Source: Camellia lanceoleosa (lineage: Eukaryota > Streptophyta > Magnoliopsida > Ericales > Theaceae). Taken from it: a DNA stretch of 64,000 bases. The position numbers and the translations under genes are program-made. The stretch covers positions 48,124,425 to 48,188,424 of the forward strand of contig CM045768.1 in assembly GCA_025200525.1 (NCBI GenBank), written 5' to 3'. The notes under the pieces are model-generated. The model saw only the letters and a list, made by a program, of their open reading frames with translations. It had not been told where the DNA came from and made no database searches. This document shows positions 49,442-61,400 of the stretch, in pieces (within the stretch, counting starts at the first letter, position 1; each line of letters begins with the position of its first letter).

Positions 49442-52400
49442 TCAATACGAGCCCATTGATGGCATGCCATAAGGAGGTGGCATTGGAGGCATACCCATTC
49501 CACCCATTGGTGGTAGAGGAGCAAAACCTCCACCCATCCCAGGTCCTCCCATTCCAGGCACTGGTGGTGCAGGCAAAGCAAGAGGTAGCAACTGAGCGTA
49601 CATATTCTGCAGCCAAAGTAATTAAAGTTGACATGACCGTGTTACCATCTCAAGTATTGCAGCTCAAAAAGTGATGGCACATATTTCGATTATGTCAAAA
49701 ATGTATTCTTGCAAGTATATTACATCTAACAGACCATCAGGAAACACCTATGTAACTTCAATAAATTATGCAAATCAAGCTTGACAAATGCCTTGGGCTA
49801 TCATGTTACGTATACTCCTCCCTTACTATGATTTGTCTTTACAATTTGTACCTATATTAAGTTAAAAAAAACAAAAACTTTTGACTTTTTTTTTTATTGG
49901 TTTATGGGTTGTTGGATTTGATGTGATGTGTTAGAGAGGTGATGTGATTTAAATAAGATGATATGACTTAAATAGGATAGTGACTTTTTGTATTATTTAG
50001 TAGATGCCAAACTTGGCCTAAAAAGCGTCTATCGCACACTCAACTTATGGTGGCCACGTGTATAATGTAAAATTCTCCGCGGGGGGGGGGGAGTCATGCT
50101 CATCTTGTTCTTGCGAGTGTTGAACATGGTTCCCACCAAGATGCATTTACGTTACACAGGTCATTTGTTGAGGATTGTGCTAGATGTATGTCATGCGTCC
50201 CAAACATGAAATTTATATTTGAATTGTGGACACTTCCTCACATTGTGTCATACACGGCTTTACAAGTGAAGCAGTGTTTCACTTGTGTGGGTAACAAACA
50301 CATCACCTTGTATGAAGGGGCCTTATAATTCTTAAAAGTCGGTGTTATGTTCTACACCATGAAGCATAAACATGGACGTGGGAAACATTAATGACACAAT
50401 AAAAACAAGTTGATACAACAAACCCTAAAAAATTGAACACGGATATGGCAATTACATGGTAACATAATAATATATCTAGGCTAATTCTGTGGTACACGGA
50501 CGCAAAGAGGTGTGTATCATGTGCCCCCATTATGATTCAAAGTGGTCATTGTTCTGAGACAAATGGTACACTACTTCATCTCATAGCTAAGATCACTTTG
50601 GAATCATAGCCAAATGAACAAAATTTAAATAAAGGGCTATGATGAAGTTATAGCTATTTAATATGTCAATCAAGGAGAATTTATGCGTTCAAAGCGATAG
50701 ACAACCAACTTAAATAGGACATTTGAAAACTCCTAAACAGATGGACTCACATCAGCAAGATAGAACCTAGAAATGGATTCATTCTTACCACGAGTTAAAG
50801 GGGCTTCCTACTGTACGATGCTACCACCACTATGGCTTTTGGGAAAGGTCTGATGTACAAAACCTTACTGCCACATGTGAATAGGCAGTTTTCCAGTTTG
50901 AATGGAACAAACTTACCATGAGATAATAAAGGGTATATTATTATAATTTTTGATTTTTTTTTTTAACACACTAAGGCCATGTTTGTTTGGGCGGACATGT
51001 GCTTGGGATTGGATTAATAGTCCAATAAAATTATTAATCCAATATTTGGTTAAAAAATTGAAGTACGAAATCCATCCGGATATGGTATCCCACATGATGG
51101 ATTATTCAATCCCACAGAGAGGGGTGGGATATAAATTGGGGGAAAGCCAAAGTCTAGACTAACTCATCAAATCACCAAAATAACCCTGACTATACATCTA
51201 TATTCGTTGATTATTTTATTCCACAACCTTCAGTCTTCTTTGACATTGCTGTGATGAGATGAGAGTCTCCAAAGTTCGTCGTTGATCTTGAGCCACCGAT
51301 CATCAATTTGGAGCCACCATTCACAAATTTGAAGCAACTGTTTATCGATTTGGATCCACCATTTGTTGATCTAAAGTAATCATTCATCGTTTTTGTACCA
51401 CGATTCACTGATCTCAACAAATTTCAATGAGTGAATTTTTTTTTCCATTGATGTTCGGTTTGATTTACGGTGCTATTATGTGATTTGATTTGCTATGAAT
51501 CTTTATTTTACATTGTTGTTGTTATAGTTATTTCTCTTTCTCTCTCTTCATCTTCATAGATCATATCTAGGGTTTTGAGTTTTCCACTCACATTGAAATG
51601 TCATATTTGTTCAGTGTTTGGCAAAAGTTTTGTTTTGATTTTTAAGGTAAGTTTTGGACAACATTAGCATGGGACATAGTTCTATTTATATATTTGTGTA
51701 TTGAAAACAATACGGTTTTATATTTGGTTTGTGAATTTGAAGGGTTTTAAGGCGGTTCAAGAACATATTCATATACTGGGTGTTAGGGAAGTGGCTATTT
51801 TTTAGGCTTTTTGGCTATTTTAGTAGGTTATTTTAGTTTTTGTGTTTGGAAAGATAGGATGGATTTTTATTTAAGTTGTTGTATTGAAAAGAGGAAAAAA
51901 GAGAAATTTGTCCCTCACCTCTTTTTCCAAAATTGATCTAAAATATAAATCATTGGTTTAGAGGCTATTTGATAGATTGATACAAGTTTCCAGGCAAACC
52001 CAGTTTTAAAAAAAATGAAATAAGGGGCATCCCCCCTTGTACAAATCAGAACTTGCTATTATGCAGAATTCTAAACTATAACCAAAGTAGATAAGTAAAA
52101 CCATGCAAATTTTCTAGTTAGAATGGTTTTTGTCCTCCAGCCTCTAAGAAGACACTCTGAATCTTGCCCTCTTCAATATAACTATAATAAGTACAGGGGT
52201 TACTCTCCTTTTTCTGAGTAAACACTCTGTTATCCCTAGTGCTCCACAAGTGGTAAACAGAGACTTCCAAGAAGAGGTTGAAAATAAGATTCTTGAAGGG
52301 TTTTTTTCCTGCAATTCTCTATAGCCCACTGCAACTCCCACTCTCAAGCTTGAGGAACTCTGTTTAGGTCATTTCTACTAAAGATTACAATCACATTTTA

Positions 52401-55400
52401 AGAAGATCTTCGCTCATGATTTGGAGATCAGATAGGAGAGAGAAATGAGCTCCATAAAAATTACAAGTACTTAAAAGTGTACATCTCTTTATAATGTGTA
52501 TCCTAAAATTTTTAATGTTTAGTTCCACAGCTTAGAGAAATGATGCCAGTAAACAGATCAAAGCAAAGTGTTGTTCTAATTACTTTAGTCGCAGAAAATT
52601 TTTCTAGCAACCCGTCTTTTGTTACCTTAAATTACTAAATGGCTAATCCTAGGCAACGGCAGCCCAAAAAACAACCAATAATAATAATAATAAATAAATA
52701 ATTTGAAATCACACCACGATATCAAATCAAAATGGGTTATGAAACTAGTGATTTTCGTTACGATCCATATTTGTGTTTGATTATGACCCATAGCGGTTGA
52801 CCATAGTATGCATTCAAGATTAGCTACAAAGTTCTAATATTCACAAAAATGAAGGGAATGTGAATTAGAATCAGCATAGAAAACAAGAAAACAAAGACAA
52901 ATAAGCAGAAGAGGTGAGGAATTAGTACTATTAATCTCCTTGCTTCTTTCTTAGATATCCAATGGTGATAATCTCTTATTTTTTATAATGTTATGCTCAT
53001 ATATTCTACATATGCATTTTACTGGAATTAGTAATCTTCTTTATTATTATTATTATTTGTTTTGTTAATTTTTTTGGAATTATGCAGTTTTCTTGTACTC
53101 TAATATATTGATGTGCATCACTATTTGCATAGATGGATTACAATTTCGATGGTTTTGGAGATGAGAGTAATGAGGAGCTTGAGCTATACATAGTGTTGCA
53201 AGTTATAATGCAAGAATTGTACGCCGTATGTGTTGTAGCATATTTTGCCATTGAAATTGTCTTGAAGAGGTATATTCATAAGTATCCTCATACCGTTATT
53301 CAAGGGCCCAATCGATTGCAAGAACAGATGGACCACATTAACCGGCTAGTGAGAGAAAGTGACATTACATGCATTGAACAACTTCGTATGGATAGGCATT
53401 GTTTTATGACATTATGCCATATTGTTCGTACAATAGGCGGGTTGGGGCATTCAAAAAATGTTACCTTAGAAGAGAAGATGGCCTTGTTCCTCTATGTCTT
53501 GGCACATGACCTAAAAGTACAAAAACTTAAGTTCAATTTCTTTAGGTCCGGAGAAACTGTAAATCGACATTTCAATGATGTCCTAAAAGCTGTGTTGCGC
53601 CTCCAAGGCCACTTACTTAGGACACCAAATCCTATAACACAAGCATGCATTGATCCAAGGTGGAATTGCTTCCAGATAAATGTAGTTTGTAAAACATTTA
53701 ATAAAATACATTACGCATTTTTTTTTTTACAACTCATAATTATTACAATGTCTTCTATTTATTAGAATTGTCTTGGAACACTTGATGGAACCTATATTAA
53801 AGTTCGTGCACCAGTGGTTTATCAAGCATGGTATAGAACATGGAAGAGGGAGATTGCTACCAATGTTCTAGGAGTTTGCTCCCAGGACATGAACTTCATA
53901 TATGTGTTGCCGAGGTGGGAAGGGTCAGCTGCAGACGCTAGGGTTTTGAGGGATGCGATTAATCGACCCAATGACTTAAGAATTCCAACTGGTAATTAAT
54001 AAATTATTAACTTTGCTTGATGGAATTACTAAGTTTTATTTAATAATGGCTTCTAATATATAGCATCTCATATAGGTTACTACTACCTAGTAGATGCCGG
54101 GAATACAAATGGATAATGATTCCTAACACCTTATCGGGGCCAACGATACCATTTGTCTGTTTGGAGAACAAGGGCCACTCCAACTAATTATCAAGAATTT
54201 TTTAATATGAAACATGCACAGGCCGAAATGTCATAGAAAGGTGTTTTGGATTGTTGAAAATAAGATGGGCAATGCTTCGTTGTGCGTTATACTACCCCAT
54301 TAGAACTCAAAACCGTGTCATCACAGCATGTTGTTTGTTTCACAACCTCATTCGTCGAGAGATGCCTGTTGACCCCATAGAAGAGAAGCTAAATAATAAC
54401 ATAGAAGATCAACCTCAATTGGGAGATAATGTTGTTGACACCATTGAGACATCTAATGAGTGGACTGGGTGGCGGGACACACTTGCAATACAATTATACA
54501 ACAATTGGTTGGCTAGTAGGGGGGCAGGACAAGGATAGTTTCAATATTTGTAAAAGTACTTGATACGAGTATAATGTAGTTTCATTTGATTTGTACTTGG
54601 AATTTGTATTAGCTTGTGGACGTTGAATCATTTTTTGCAAAAATTGTATGGTTTTTGTTGGTGATTGTTATGTCTCATGGATTTGTTACGTGTATATATG
54701 GGTATGAAATTTTTTGATTATTGAAATCCATTTAGGTATTGACTTGTTTTGGTATGTTAACAAGTTGATAATCACATCGTGGAGACTAACATGCACACTT
54801 TTCTTTATTCTTCTTTGCTAGGCATGGATGGTGAAGTATCTAGTTCTCGTAAAAAAGTAAAGGAGAAAGTTGATCCTTCAAAACCAAGGTGATTGTGGAA
54901 CCCACAAGAAGAGGAATGTCTTATTAATGCCTTGATGCACATTGTCAACAATGGAATGAAACAGGACAATGCCTTCAAAGGCCAACTACCTTATGAAATT
55001 AGAGGAGAAATTGTTGGAGATGCTACCCGGGACAAACCTTTGCAGCACGCCCCACATCGAATCAAAGATAAAGATATGGAAGAAGCACTATAACTGTGTA
55101 GCAGGAATGCTTGGTACCAGTGGTTTTGGATGGAATGACACCGAAAAAATAATTTATGTTGAACGTGATAGTGTCTGGGAAGCATGCGTTCGGATAAAAT
55201 ACTTTATTTAAGTTACTTTGTATAAGTTGTTAATTTTTTAATTCATTTTTTTTTTATATTAATTGAAATTGGTTATTGTAAAGGCAAAACAATGCGAAAA
55301 ACCTACGAAATAAAAGTTTTCCGTATTTCGATTCATGGATCCACATATTTGGTAAGGATCAAACTACGGGGGAGTTTGCTGAAGGCTTGCTGATGCAGTT

Positions 55401-58400
55401 GATGCTATAAATGCTGAGGAAGAATTGTTGTTCAACAGTCTTGTAGATAATGGCTCATTTCTTGAACATATGGGTATGAATAGTCATATCAGCGAGGGAA
55501 TAAATTGCTCTATCTCATCAAGTCAACAATCACCTGAAAGTTCTACAAAAAAGAATAACAACAAGAAGAGGCCTAGAGATAATGATGATGTAGTGGAAGG
55601 GTCGTCCATGATTGCTAACAAGTTGGGTGAGGTATTTTCTACCACCAATGAAAAGCTGGATTTCATTGGTCGAAGGATGGGTTATGAACATGATCTCGCA
55701 TCTAAACGGGCAAGTTTGAATGATAAACTTATTAAGTTGTCAATTACTCTTGATGAAAGGCTAGATGCTTGTGAGATCATATTACAAAGTGCTCAAAAGC
55801 TTGACATGTTCTTTAGCTTGACACATGATGACAAACTAAGGTGAGTGATGAGGTTGCTACGTAGGAGTGCTCTATGACAAACTCGTGATGCTTTTATGTC
55901 CTTCTACGTACTTAGGGTTGGTTTGGAATGTGATTTAAATAAGATGATGTGACTTAAATAGGATAGTGACTTTTTGACTTTTTGTATTATTTAGGTTATG
56001 TCAAACTTGGCCTTAGTTTTTTTTATTACTCTAATACATGTAATAAAGATTGACTTTCTATTACTTTTTTTCTTTGTTGAACTACTCATATTTTGCTATT
56101 TCATGTTGCAATATGCTACTTAGAATGCTTATTTTGAAATGATGAATGGTAGATTTATATTTCTACAATTTCATAGTTGAATGATTTTTGATATTTTTTT
56201 GTTCGAAAAAAAGGAGTTAAATTTTGTTTAAATGAATGCCTTTTTGCATTTAGGCAGTGAATGGTTGGATGATTAAAATAACAGTGCATATTTTTTAATA
56301 GTTGCTTGCTTATATAAATTTTATAATTGAATGATTTTTATTTTTTTCTATTAAAAAAAAGCAGGGGTTAAATTTTGTTCAAATAATTACTTTTTTGAAT
56401 TTGGGCAATGAATGGTTAGATAATTAAAATAGCAGTGTATTTTTTTTAATAGTTACTTATGTATATATAAATTTTATAGTTGAATGATTTTTTATTTGTT
56501 CTATTAAAAAAAAAGTGGGTTAATTTTTGTTCAAATGAATCAATGGATGTGGAGTCCAATAGGGAAATTTAATTTTTTAAAAATTATAACATATTAGTGC
56601 AAAATTTTACATTAATTATAATAGGGGTATTATGGTCAACATATTAGATGTCCCATGTCTTGCATGTCCTATCCATTCCAATCTCCTTAAACAAACATCG
56701 GATTGGATAATATTTTGTTAATCCCTCCTTATAATCCTAACTCAATCCAAACATAGGATAGGATACACAATACAAAAGAATTCGTAATCCCAGGACTATT
56801 AGTCATGGAAATACTAATCCAACCTAATCCAGTCTGCCCAAACAAACATGGCCTTAGGGAGGGAAGTAACTCACACTTATTAACCTCTTAGAATTAAAAG
56901 ATCAAACAAATAATTTTGCTAAAAACCCTGCAGTTTGCAGAAAAGCAGGGCACACAGAAGAAACAGGTATTCCTAGAAACTGAAGGAGAAAAACAAGATC
57001 CTGAGTGGTACAAAAAAAGATTCTCAAAAAGGCATACCTGTTGTGCAACCATTTCCTTCTCCTCCTTTTCTTTAGCTTTTACCTCACCAAGGGTATCAAT
57101 CTTGTGCTTGACAAGTTCATCGACTTTGCTAGTGTACTCACGAATAAACTAAATGAGGAAAAACAAGGATGAGAAAATTTTTGAAGAAACAAAATGAAAA
57201 TTAATTGGCACAGAAACAACAGGATCACCTGTAAGAGATATGGAAAGGAGAAGTCGATCATATTGTTCATCCATGCAAGTTCAAGAGCAACATCTGGCCT
57301 GACTAAATCGTAGCATACAAAAAGGCATGATGCAAAGCACTCTTTCTTTCCCTGCATATATTAGCTAAAACCATGACACATCTTTCTTGGGTTTACCATA
57401 CTTAAGCAAACAAATTTAACATAATATGATTGAAGGTCAGCAGAAAGAACATAAGAAAAATGTTACCCCAGAAAATTTAAATAAAAGATGAAATATTAGC
57501 CTTCGTTTGGCATAAGCTAAGATGGGGCTTTTTGACTAAAATATCCACCAAAGACAAAATAGGCTTTTTAGCCCAATAATCCAAACCATAATCATTTCAT
57601 TTTTTCTCTCACAAAAATAAAAAAATAAAAAAACAAAAAGCCTATCCCAAACAAGACTTTTTAGCCCCATGCTAAAATAGCCAACAAGCCAACCCACATC
57701 AAAGTTCTGAATAACTTGAGACAACAGCAAAAAAGAGAAAAACAAACTGAGCAAATATTCCTGAACTGGCTAAAAGCATGCCCCCCAAATTAAAATATTG
57801 AGATAAAGAAAAAGTACAAAATCATCTTATGATTAAGAGACATTGCTTGGTGCACTCAAAAATCTTAGGGCTGCCAGACACTAAGTAATGGCCTTAGGGC
57901 CTCTATTGGTACAGTGATTAGGAAAGGAAATACTAATGCATCTATTGTCATAGTTGCTAGAATCTTGCGCGATTTATGATTCAGTTTGCAATTCATTCAT
58001 TGATCTATGCAAATCTATGGGTGAATCTATTTTGAGATAATATCGATGGTGAATCATACGATTCAAATTTCAATTCACGATTTAATTTTCATGCGATTCT
58101 TGAAACTGTCAAGTCCAACGTATTCCAACCTCTTTTTAGAATACAATTTATAAGAGTGTTTAGACCTTGATTTTTTTTATACACACATAAAAAAATATGA
58201 TAGTGTAGCATTACTCTTGGATGATTGATGCTTGGTTCAAAAATCTTACTATGCTAGTTTTATACATTAGGAACATACTTTGAAAAAAAAATTCATTGTA
58301 AATTTTTTTTAAAATAAACATTCAATTTTTTGTTTCTACAAATAGATCAGGTTCATTAAATATAAATATATATATATATATATTTTTGTACTTGAGGCAA

Positions 58401-61400
58401 CATAATCAATCCTCATACATTCCATATAACTAACAATTAACACTATGAAGTTATTAACTGATCCCACCCAAGAAAATCACAGGCTTCTTCCCTGAATAAA
58501 TAGTACATTAGTTTCTCACAGAGATAACATTTTGAAAGAGAACCATACCTGCTCAATAAAATAAACAATCAACTCCTCTGAAAGTTCACGGTCACCGGAC
58601 TGTGAGCATGTCTCCATAGCATCTTTGTAAAGACTGTCTTTCTTTGACAATGCAATAGACTGCTTCCATCTTCCTGCCTTCTTATAAATATAAGCGGCTA
58701 CACGCCTCATCTCAAGAAGCTCATGTTTTTCAATCTGCTTGAACATATCATAAACATTATTAAAAACATGCTGATTTTATAGAAGGTAAATAACAATAAC
58801 ACCTCTAACCACCCACCTTCTGTGCAAGGCCTATCTGATCAAAGTTATCATGCAAATCTATTGATTCACGAAGTCTGTCATAGTCCTCCTCTTCAACATA
58901 AATTTCATTCAATGCTTCATTAACGGCAGCAATATTGTTGCTCTGTACCGCAACCATGTAGGGCTTTACAATACGGAGGTGACCAGCCTATGACCCAAAA
59001 TGATCAAAAGAAAATCAATATACAGTGACGAAACTATTTGAACTGTCGGGGAGAGAGAGAGAGAGAGAGAGAGAATTTCATGGATTAATTTTGAATGCAA
59101 AATAATTCAGCATGCAGACCTTTCGCATTATGTCCACCACACGTGCATGGTCTACACGAAGGGCAAGCACATTAAGAAGATCGTTAATAAGATCAGGATG
59201 TTCTTCCAAGTAGAAGTGTACAGCCTTGTAGTACAGCTCCACACTTCCAACTTTCACCACAACATCTTTAAACTGCATGTGATCCCACGCTTCTGGGGAG
59301 TGGTTCATTATGGTAGCTGCAGCATTGTCAAACTCGTCATATTGGATATACAAATAAGTTAGTTCCTTCCAGTGCTGCTGTTCATCACAAGCTCGTATAA
59401 GCTTTGGAATGTTGAGACGGGTTGAGAACAGTTTGATGTGCTCCATAAGCTTCTCATGACGAAATCTTGCATAAAGAATGCCCAATTCAGTAAATATGCC
59501 CATATGAGCACGTTCCAACCCTAGACCACTCTCCATTAGAGTTATTAGCTCTTTAAAGCATCCCCTGTTCTGGTAATATTCACTAACCTCCTCCAAGTCA
59601 TCCACCTAGAATGATCAAGCATATAAGGTTAGGAGCATTCAAATGGTAAAAGCAGACCAAAATAAGAAGTCACATAAACTATGTGATATGCAAAGAATAG
59701 ATGCTCCAACAAATGGAAGCAATTAAGAAGAGGATTCAGGAAGAATTTCACCCCGTTATGTTAGAATCCCCATTTTTTGTACCCACAAGAAGATGGTAAG
59801 TGTTAAATAGGCAACCATAACCTATAGCTTCATAAAATGACAAAAAATTTAAACAGAACAAAACTGGCACCTGTATAATGATATTGAGTCCACAAATCTG
59901 AGCCAAGCGGAATTCCTCTGCATCAACACAGGCAAAGCAAACTTCTTTCCATGTTTTTGAGCTGTCAGCTTTACGAGCTGCATCAACAGCACCTTGGAAC
60001 TGTCTCAGCTTGACCAGTGTACTAGCCAACTTTGCCCAGTTAGAAATAAAGGCAAATATGAGCTTTGCAGCCTCATATAAGCTTTCATCATACAAGCGAT
60101 CCCCAACATTTGGGAGATTAGCAACATTTGGCATGAGAATGAATTCTTCAATGTCACCCAGTCTATCAATCTTGGCATAAGCATAAATGAGTTCACTATC
60201 CACCTTGGGCTCTTTGGTCTTCTGCCTAACCATCAGAAGGTATCTCACCAAGTCATGATACACATTTGTATTCTCGGCAGCCCGTATGACATCTAAGAAC
60301 TGTGTGGCATCATCTGCACGAATAAATGACTCAATTGCATCACTCACTAGCCCTTCTTTAAGTTGAGCTTTTCCCACCTGGGTCCAGACAGCTTCGTCTT
60401 CAACCCGGAAAGCAAACTCCACAGCTCGATCAATGCTCTGAATGTTGTCTAACAGGACATTCACAGCCTGAACATTCAAGTTGAACTTTTTAAAGATCAC
60501 AAATGCTTCTTCATACAGTTGTGCTTCCACAGCCACCTCTCCCACAGCAGGTCCATCAAAGTTGTCTAACCTATTTATGTAATCCATAACTCTTGGTGGA
60601 TCTGCCTTGATTGCTGTCAGGATCAACAAATTCTGCAGATTAAAGTTCCCACTAAAGGCAGAATTTTGGAGCACAATCTTTTCAAGAAGCTCAATCAGTT
60701 CATGTGGAAGATCAGCTGTCATAAAAGCTTTAACAGTTGCTGAAACTTGCTCTGGGCTCTTGCTTTCAGGCAAAGCAGTAGACACAACTTGATCAATTAG
60801 CTGCCTTCTATACTCATTATCAGGACTAAGAACCTTCTCCCAGAGGTCAGCATCCATCCTTTCCACCACATATCTAATAGCGAAAACAGTAGGTAAATAA
60901 CTGAACAGCATAGGAAAATTTATGGTATAAATTGATAGTTTGAAAGTTCTCAACAACAATATACAAACCTAGCCTGCAATTTGAACAAGGAGCTCGTGCT
61001 GGTGACATTAATTAATTCATCATCACACTGCCCCCTACGATAAGCGACAACAGCAAGGGTGGGGTCCCGTTTCTCGCAATATTTACCCACAACACGTGAA
61101 TCATAGTAGGGGTTGGTGGTAAGAAAATGCTCTGGGTTGTTGTTGCTGTCTATGATGATTTTACCCAGAGCATTGTGGACATGTACATCGTGGCTTCCCT
61201 CACTCACAAGATGTTCCAGAAATTGAGTGAGTAAACCAAGACGATTTCTGCAAATAGGATGCATGGTGAGGACATGAAAGAATGAAACTGATGAAGGATA
61301 AAAAGGGACATACAGAGACACCAGACCTCTTTTCACATTCCTCTACAAGGGGATCGACTGGAAGAAGAGAACGAACTGAAAGAATAAGACCTTTAATGAA

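Larger units (their letters stand above)
50975..56853. mobile_element. PIF/Harbinger DNA transposon, both genes decayed
   Basis: 5.88 kb. The left end GGCCATGTTTGTTTGGGC is matched by the right end (reverse complement, 18 of 18, then 3 of the next 4). Flanking triplets are TAA (50972-50974) and TTA (56854-56856), fitting the TWA target but not an exact duplication. Inside, on the plus strand, are a HARBI1-type transposase and a SANT/Myb-like protein, the two genes typical of autonomous PIF/Harbinger elements. Smaller MITE remnants are nested at about 51776-51870 and 55915-56012. It sits in the last intron of the clathrin heavy chain gene, opposite to its transcription. Confidence 0.88.

Noticed and set aside
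49456..49674. Plus-strand ORF over the last clathrin exon
   Set aside because: Shadow frame; the minus-strand frame [15 protein letters not shown] is the conserved plant clathrin C-terminus.
50081..50092. G-run as a possible quadruplex regulatory site
   Set aside because: A single homopolymer of about ten G without the separate G-tracts needed to argue for a quadruplex; may also be a sequencing artefact.
60607..60792. Plus-strand 61-codon ORF in the clathrin gene
   Set aside because: Antisense shadow of the 334-codon clathrin exon 60873-59871.
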